DNA of 16,307 nucleotides from Gemmatimonadota bacterium (GTDB lineage: Bacteria; GCA-2686955). Shown in pieces: positions 15,576 through 16,307 of this stretch. The stretch's first letter is position 1, and every line of letters starts with the position of its first letter. The translations under genes were made by a program, and so were the position numbers. The stretch is from positions 1 to 16,307 of the forward strand of contig NYZA01000270.1 of assembly GCA_002686955.1 (NCBI GenBank), given 5' to 3'. The notes under the pieces are model-generated. The model was not told where the DNA came from, ran no database searches, and saw only the letters and a list, made by a program, of their open reading frames with translations.

Positions 15576-16307
15576 ATGACGCGTAGAACCCACTGCAACA
15601 CTCACACTCCCCCCCTGGCGCTTCTGCTCGCCGGCGCGGTCGGCCATTCGATCGACGCCACCGCCCTGCAGATCGGTCAGGCCGAAACCGACCTGAGGGG
15701 ACCGATCCTCACACGATGGGCGCCAACACCGTTGGCTTCATCTCCGTCGCGCACGGCGGCAACGCCGGCGGCATCGGCGGTCCGTTCGTGACCGTCGCGA
15801 ACGCTTTCGATCCGACGACCGCAACCGAAGCCGGCGTTGTGTATCTGACGAAGGCCTCCGGTGCCTCGACCATCGATCTCAGCACAAGCACCGCGACCAT
15901 CTACGGTGCCGGCGCCGCGGATCAGTTCGGCTTCTCGGTGGTGTCGGGTGACGTCAAAGGAGACGGAACGGATGATCTGCTCATCGGAGCGCCCATGACC
16001 TATTTCCCGCGCCCGGGCGCGGCATTTCTGTTCTACGGCCCCGTGCAGGGCACACTGACCGCCAACGATGCCGACGTCACTTTCGTCAGCGAGATGATCG
16101 CGGATAAGGCGGGTCGATCGGTGGCGCTCATCAGTGACGTCACCGGCGATGGTCGCCCTGAGGTCGCTGTCGGTGCACCGAGGTCGGGCATGGTCAACTA
16201 CAGCCCGGATATCTCACGAGATTCCCTAGCGAGACCGTGCAGGTTCTTGTCCTGCCGGTGCTTCGTGCCGGTTCGACGCGGAGGCGTAGTGGTGCTACGT
16301 CGCACAA
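15576..16307 (+). pseudogene. Secreted FG-GAP (integrin-alpha-like) repeat protein, apparently frameshifted and cut by the window edge
   Basis: The ATG at 15576 follows TTGGAG at about eight bases and opens a signal-peptide-like stretch, THTPPLALLLAGAVGHSIDA, then LQIGQAETDL. Near 15697-15700 (GGGG) one base seems to be missing. With it, the text runs DLRGTDPHTMGANTVGFISV into a frame that stays open to the window end. That frame has FG-GAP calcium-loop repeats: FGFSVVSGDVKGDGTDDLLI ending GAP, FYGP, then GRSVALISDVTGDGRPEVAV ending GAP. Such proteins form extracellular beta-propellers with DxDxDG-like calcium loops and often act in adhesion or as passengers of surface systems. Beyond about 16205 the repeat pattern is lost, which may mean another frame error or the end of reliable sequence. 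An alternative is a start at ATG 15716 without a signal peptide. Confidence 0.65.
16253..16299. repeat. Small repeats at the right end of the window
   Basis: TGCCGGT occurs twice (16253-16259 and 16266-16272). CGTAG (16285-16289) pairs with CTACG (16295-16299) around a 5-base loop. They lie where the FG-GAP reading loses its pattern, and may belong to a dispersed repeat at which assembly stopped. Confidence 0.3.

Noticed and set aside
16253-16299. Integron attC site or transposon end
   Set aside because: No conserved core sites or paired inverted ends can be shown in the few bases available.

Overview
The window is high-GC bacterial DNA, and both of its ends cut through genes. Several large secreted, repeat-rich proteins are present: parallel beta-helix proteins, an FG-GAP protein, a beta-propeller and a multidomain glycosidase-like protein. 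Together with the GC-rich codon use, this suits an uncultured, FCB/Eisenbacteria-like free-living bacterium known mainly from metagenomes. That placement is inference from gene style only. No rRNA, tRNA, CRISPR array or transposase was seen.

Layout: 1-965 (-) is the N-terminal 321 residues of a cystathionine beta-synthase-type PLP enzyme. Positions 1200-6309 (-) hold a two-gene unit, a multidomain secreted glycosidase-like protein followed by a secreted beta-propeller protein whose Shine-Dalgarno overlaps the first gene's stop. The first gene has a clear signal peptide that is out of frame because of a run of nine G. Positions 6430-6656 (-) are a decayed 3' end of a saccharopine-dehydrogenase-family gene. 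Positions 6765-7913 (+) encode an AAA/DUF4143 ATPase with a promoter that predicts a leaderless mRNA. Positions 8124-10577 (+) encode an intact secreted beta-helix protein. Positions 10921-12066 (-) hold the intact saccharopine-dehydrogenase/L-lysine-6-dehydrogenase-like gene. Positions 12179-14503 (+) hold a second, paralogous beta-helix gene, open in one frame except for two TGA codons that sit where its relatives have glycine. Positions 14743-15205 (+) hold a small frameshifted secreted protein, and 15576-16307 (+) the start of an FG-GAP repeat protein, also apparently frameshifted.

The central part looks like an old tandem duplication of a divergent pair (dehydrogenase on -, beta-helix on +). 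One dehydrogenase copy is intact. The other survives as a 3' remnant and a trace of its 5' end and leader, with the DUF4143 ATPase gene lying between them.

The best candidates for something undescribed are the G9 tract that switches a signal peptide in or out of frame, the two in-frame UGA codons at glycine positions, and the fact that every broken gene other than the dehydrogenase remnant encodes an exported protein. Sequencing or assembly error must be excluded before any of these is read as biology.
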